From JBAXQQ01 sp037131695 (lineage in GTDB: Bacteria; Armatimonadota; Hebobacteria; CAIYQO01): a stretch of DNA of 64,000 nt. This document shows positions 62,362 through 64,000 of the stretch, piece by piece. The stretch is from NCBI GenBank assembly GCA_964638715.1, contig CAZWZF010000008.1:1-64000 (forward strand). The letters are read 5' to 3'. The notes beneath the pieces are model-generated. The model was given only the letters and a program-made list of their open reading frames with translations, was not told the DNA's origin and did no database searches. The first letter of the stretch is position 1, and the number at the start of each line of letters is the position of its first letter. The translations under genes were made by a program, and so were the position numbers.

Positions 62362-63294
62362 TCACTCAAAACCAGCAATTTGTTGACGAAGATTTCTAAT
62401 ACATCTATTCAATTCATCCTGCTGATACAGATGTTCCATACATACCTGCATCTGTTCGCACACCCATGGATTTTGTTCTGTGTCAAAATTGTTAACAATA
62501 TATGACTTAACAGATTCATTATCATGACCACCTTCAGATAATTCAGCACGGCAACGAAACATAGCGATTATTCTACTTTTTTGTTCAATTTCAAGTAATG
62601 ACTGGTTTACTGAATGAATATCAGATGGTACAGAACGGTCAACACCAGGCAATAATTCATCTTTTACTATTTTTGCCATTTCCATGTATCCTGTATCATT
62701 TGGATGCACACGGTCATCGCCAATAATCATCATACCATCAGCACATCTGCGCCGCAATATAGTATGTAAATCTATCACTTTCAACTGACGTGAAATAGCT
62801 ATTCCCCGCACCATTCCGCCGCAAATCGCGAGTGCGTCATCAACTCCATATAAATTCTCGGCTGTATGGGATTCGTTATACTGGTCATAAGGCGTTGGTG
62901 TTAATAATATTACTCGGATGCCATCATTTAAAAGCCGCCTTACCAGTGTGTCAGTATTAAGTAAAAAACGCCGCAGGCATTCATTACGACCGGTTATCAT
63001 ATCAGCAGTAGGTGAACTAATGTAAGCATCTCGCCAGACATCATTCATACCAAACATCACTATTGCGACAGTTGGTTTAGCCGGCGCTATATCCCATTCA
63101 TATCGTGTAACCGCTTCACCTGCACTACCGCCCGGAATACCAAAATTGCGAAAATCACACTTTATTTCCGGATGCCGCACCATCAATTGTTCATGCAGAT
63201 TCGTCCACCATTGTCCATTATAAGTAATACTATCGCCAATCATAGCAACAATATCGCCATCTTGAAAATACAATCTACTATCAGCTTTTTTCAT
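62362..63294 (-). CDS. SGNH hydrolase (second esterase)
   Basis: A 310-residue SGNH-fold esterase: Ser22 in IGDSIT (19-24), Gly in GIPGGSAG (about 53-60), Asn in FGMNDV (about 83-88) and DRVHPNDTGY (about 193-202) with the catalytic Asp-His. A helical C-terminal extension (about 235-310) is unusual for small SGNH proteins. The frame is open to 63336, but ATG 63294 overlaps the TGA of the sulfatase in an ATGA junction, so translation is coupled. It is likely to act on acetylated or otherwise esterified sugars. Confidence 0.87.
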   Translation of the reverse strand: MKKADSRLYFQDGDIVAMIGDSITYNGQWWTNLHEQLMVRHPEIKCDFRNFGIPGGSAGEAVTRYEWDIAPAKPTVAIVMFGMNDVWRDAYISSPTADMITGRNECLRRFLLNTDTLVRRLLNDGIRVILLTPTPYDQYNESHTAENLYGVDDALAICGGMVRGIAISRQLKVIDLHTILRRRCADGMMIIGDDRVHPNDTGYMEMAKIVKDELLPGVDRSVPSDIHSVNQSLLEIEQKSRIIAMFRCRAELSEGGHDNESVKSYIVNNFDTEQNPWVCEQMQVCMEHLYQQDELNRCIRNLRQQIAGFE

Positions 63295-64000
63295 TTTATA
63301 TCTTCCACAATATACATCGTCTCCGCAGGAACCCATTCACCATTTATTGATATAGTCACCGCATCAGGCCATGGTTCAACTTTACCATTGACAACCGGGT
63401 CATTTGTTTTATGCATCCAATCATTTAAACGGCTGCGCATTTCATGCAGAATATCAGAATAGCCAGGTTCTTCAGCGCGATTACATGCTTCATTCGGATC
63501 AAACATCAAGTCATATAATTCTTCTGATGATTGCGTTCGTCTCTGCCAATCACAATTCACCAATAGAGTTCTGCTTACACTTGAATCGCAATTTCCTAAT
63601 GGCGGCAGAAACGGACTGAAACGGCGTATGTAATTATAACGTTCTGTCCTGACTGACCGCATAATTTCCGGGTATCCGTGCCAATTAACCTCAGAATATA
63701 CTGCGTCCCGTACAGGTTTTCCTTCATTTACCAACGGCAGTAATGAAACGCCTTCCAGCCATTCCGGCGCAGGAATGCCGGCAGCATCGCAAATTGTTGG
63801 AAATATATCCACATGACTGACCGATGAATCAGAAACCTGTCCGCCATAAAAACCTTCGGGACCACGCATCATAAGCATCACTCCGGTGCCATGTCCTGTC
63901 AGATTGCACTTCATAAATGGAGAAGCTAAACCGTGATCAGTTGTGATAATAACGATAGTATTTTCTGATAGCCCAGTAACTTTTAATGCTGACAATAGCT
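63291..64000 (-). CDS. Type I sulfatase, C-terminal part (cut by window end)
   Basis: This is the C-terminal part of a sulfatase-family enzyme, open past position 64000, so its start and formylglycine motif lie outside the window. Visible family features are VIITTDHGLASPF (about 13-27 of the visible part), SHVDIFPTICDAAGIP, GVSLLPLV and ELYDLMFDPNEACN. It is the upstream partner of the SGNH esterase gene in an overlapping (ATGA) pair, matching the sulfatase-with-esterase theme of the locus. The specificity is unknown. Confidence 0.9.
   Translation of the reverse strand, partial: LLSALKVTGLSENTIVIITTDHGLASPFMKCNLTGHGTGVMLMMRGPEGFYGGQVSDSSVSHVDIFPTICDAAGIPAPEWLEGVSLLPLVNEGKPVRDAVYSEVNWHGYPEIMRSVRTERYNYIRRFSPFLPPLGNCDSSVSRTLLVNCDWQRRTQSSEELYDLMFDPNEACNRAEEPGYSDILHEMRSRLNDWMHKTNDPVVNGKVEPWPDAVTISINGEWVPAETMYIVEDIK

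Overview
The window looks like chromosomal DNA from an anaerobic, fermentative, polysaccharide-degrading bacterium of the PVC group, most likely a Lentisphaerota (Victivallis-like) relative. This is inference from gene content: an electron-bifurcating type [FeFe] hydrogenase, a B12-dependent ribonucleotide reductase, a pyrophosphate-dependent phosphofructokinase, many uroporphyrinogen-decarboxylase-like (UroD-like) paralogues, FAD_oxidored proteins, Gfo/Idh/MocA proteins, SGNH esterases, sulfatases and diverse glycoside hydrolases. The DNA is moderately AT-rich. I see no prophage, insertion sequence, CRISPR array or replication origin.

Positions 1-35,400 are mostly housekeeping: an M16 protease and prmC; a secreted C11 protease; a queF-fmdB-queD queuosine cluster; an amidohydrolase-like protein with an ArnT-type glycosyltransferase; a DHH phosphoesterase; tRNA-Arg(CCT); pth; hydB-hydA; nrdR-nrdJ; tkt; a Nudix hydrolase; pfp; tmk-darA (c-di-AMP receptor); and serA preceded by an unrecognised 34-codon ORF. 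A polysaccharide deacetylase, a frameshifted Gfo/Idh/MocA gene, a GH78-like rhamnosidase, a methyltransferase, a transglutaminase-like protein and an intact Gfo/Idh/MocA gene follow.

Positions 35,492-46,678 hold a one-carbon or corrinoid-type cluster. It has five divergent UroD-like proteins, a methyltetrahydrofolate:corrinoid methyltransferase-like protein, a membrane polyferredoxin overlapping one UroD gene, and a GH2 beta-mannosidase that abuts the methyltransferase gene. This is the best candidate for an undescribed system: the paralogues keep or lose the zinc ligands of MtaA/MtbA-type methyltransferases in different combinations.

Positions 46,805-64,000 are a minus-strand carbohydrate-utilisation locus: a PKD protein, a 1365-residue HEAT-repeat exported protein of unknown function, two FAD oxidoreductases, a sialidase-like protein, two SGNH esterases, a GH29 fucosidase, two sulfatases (one cut by the window end) and a heparinase II/III-like lyase. 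Three transcription units share a palindromic LacI-type operator (GTTAACGTTAAC or a variant), and two of them also share an almost identical promoter, so they probably form one regulon. A decayed copy of the GH29 N-terminus lies upstream of the heparinase-like gene.

Intergenic spaces carry several families of short, imperfect, repetitive arrays and long hairpins. Genes on both strands are well packed, with strong intrinsic terminators around nrdJ, tkt, pfp and the DHH gene.
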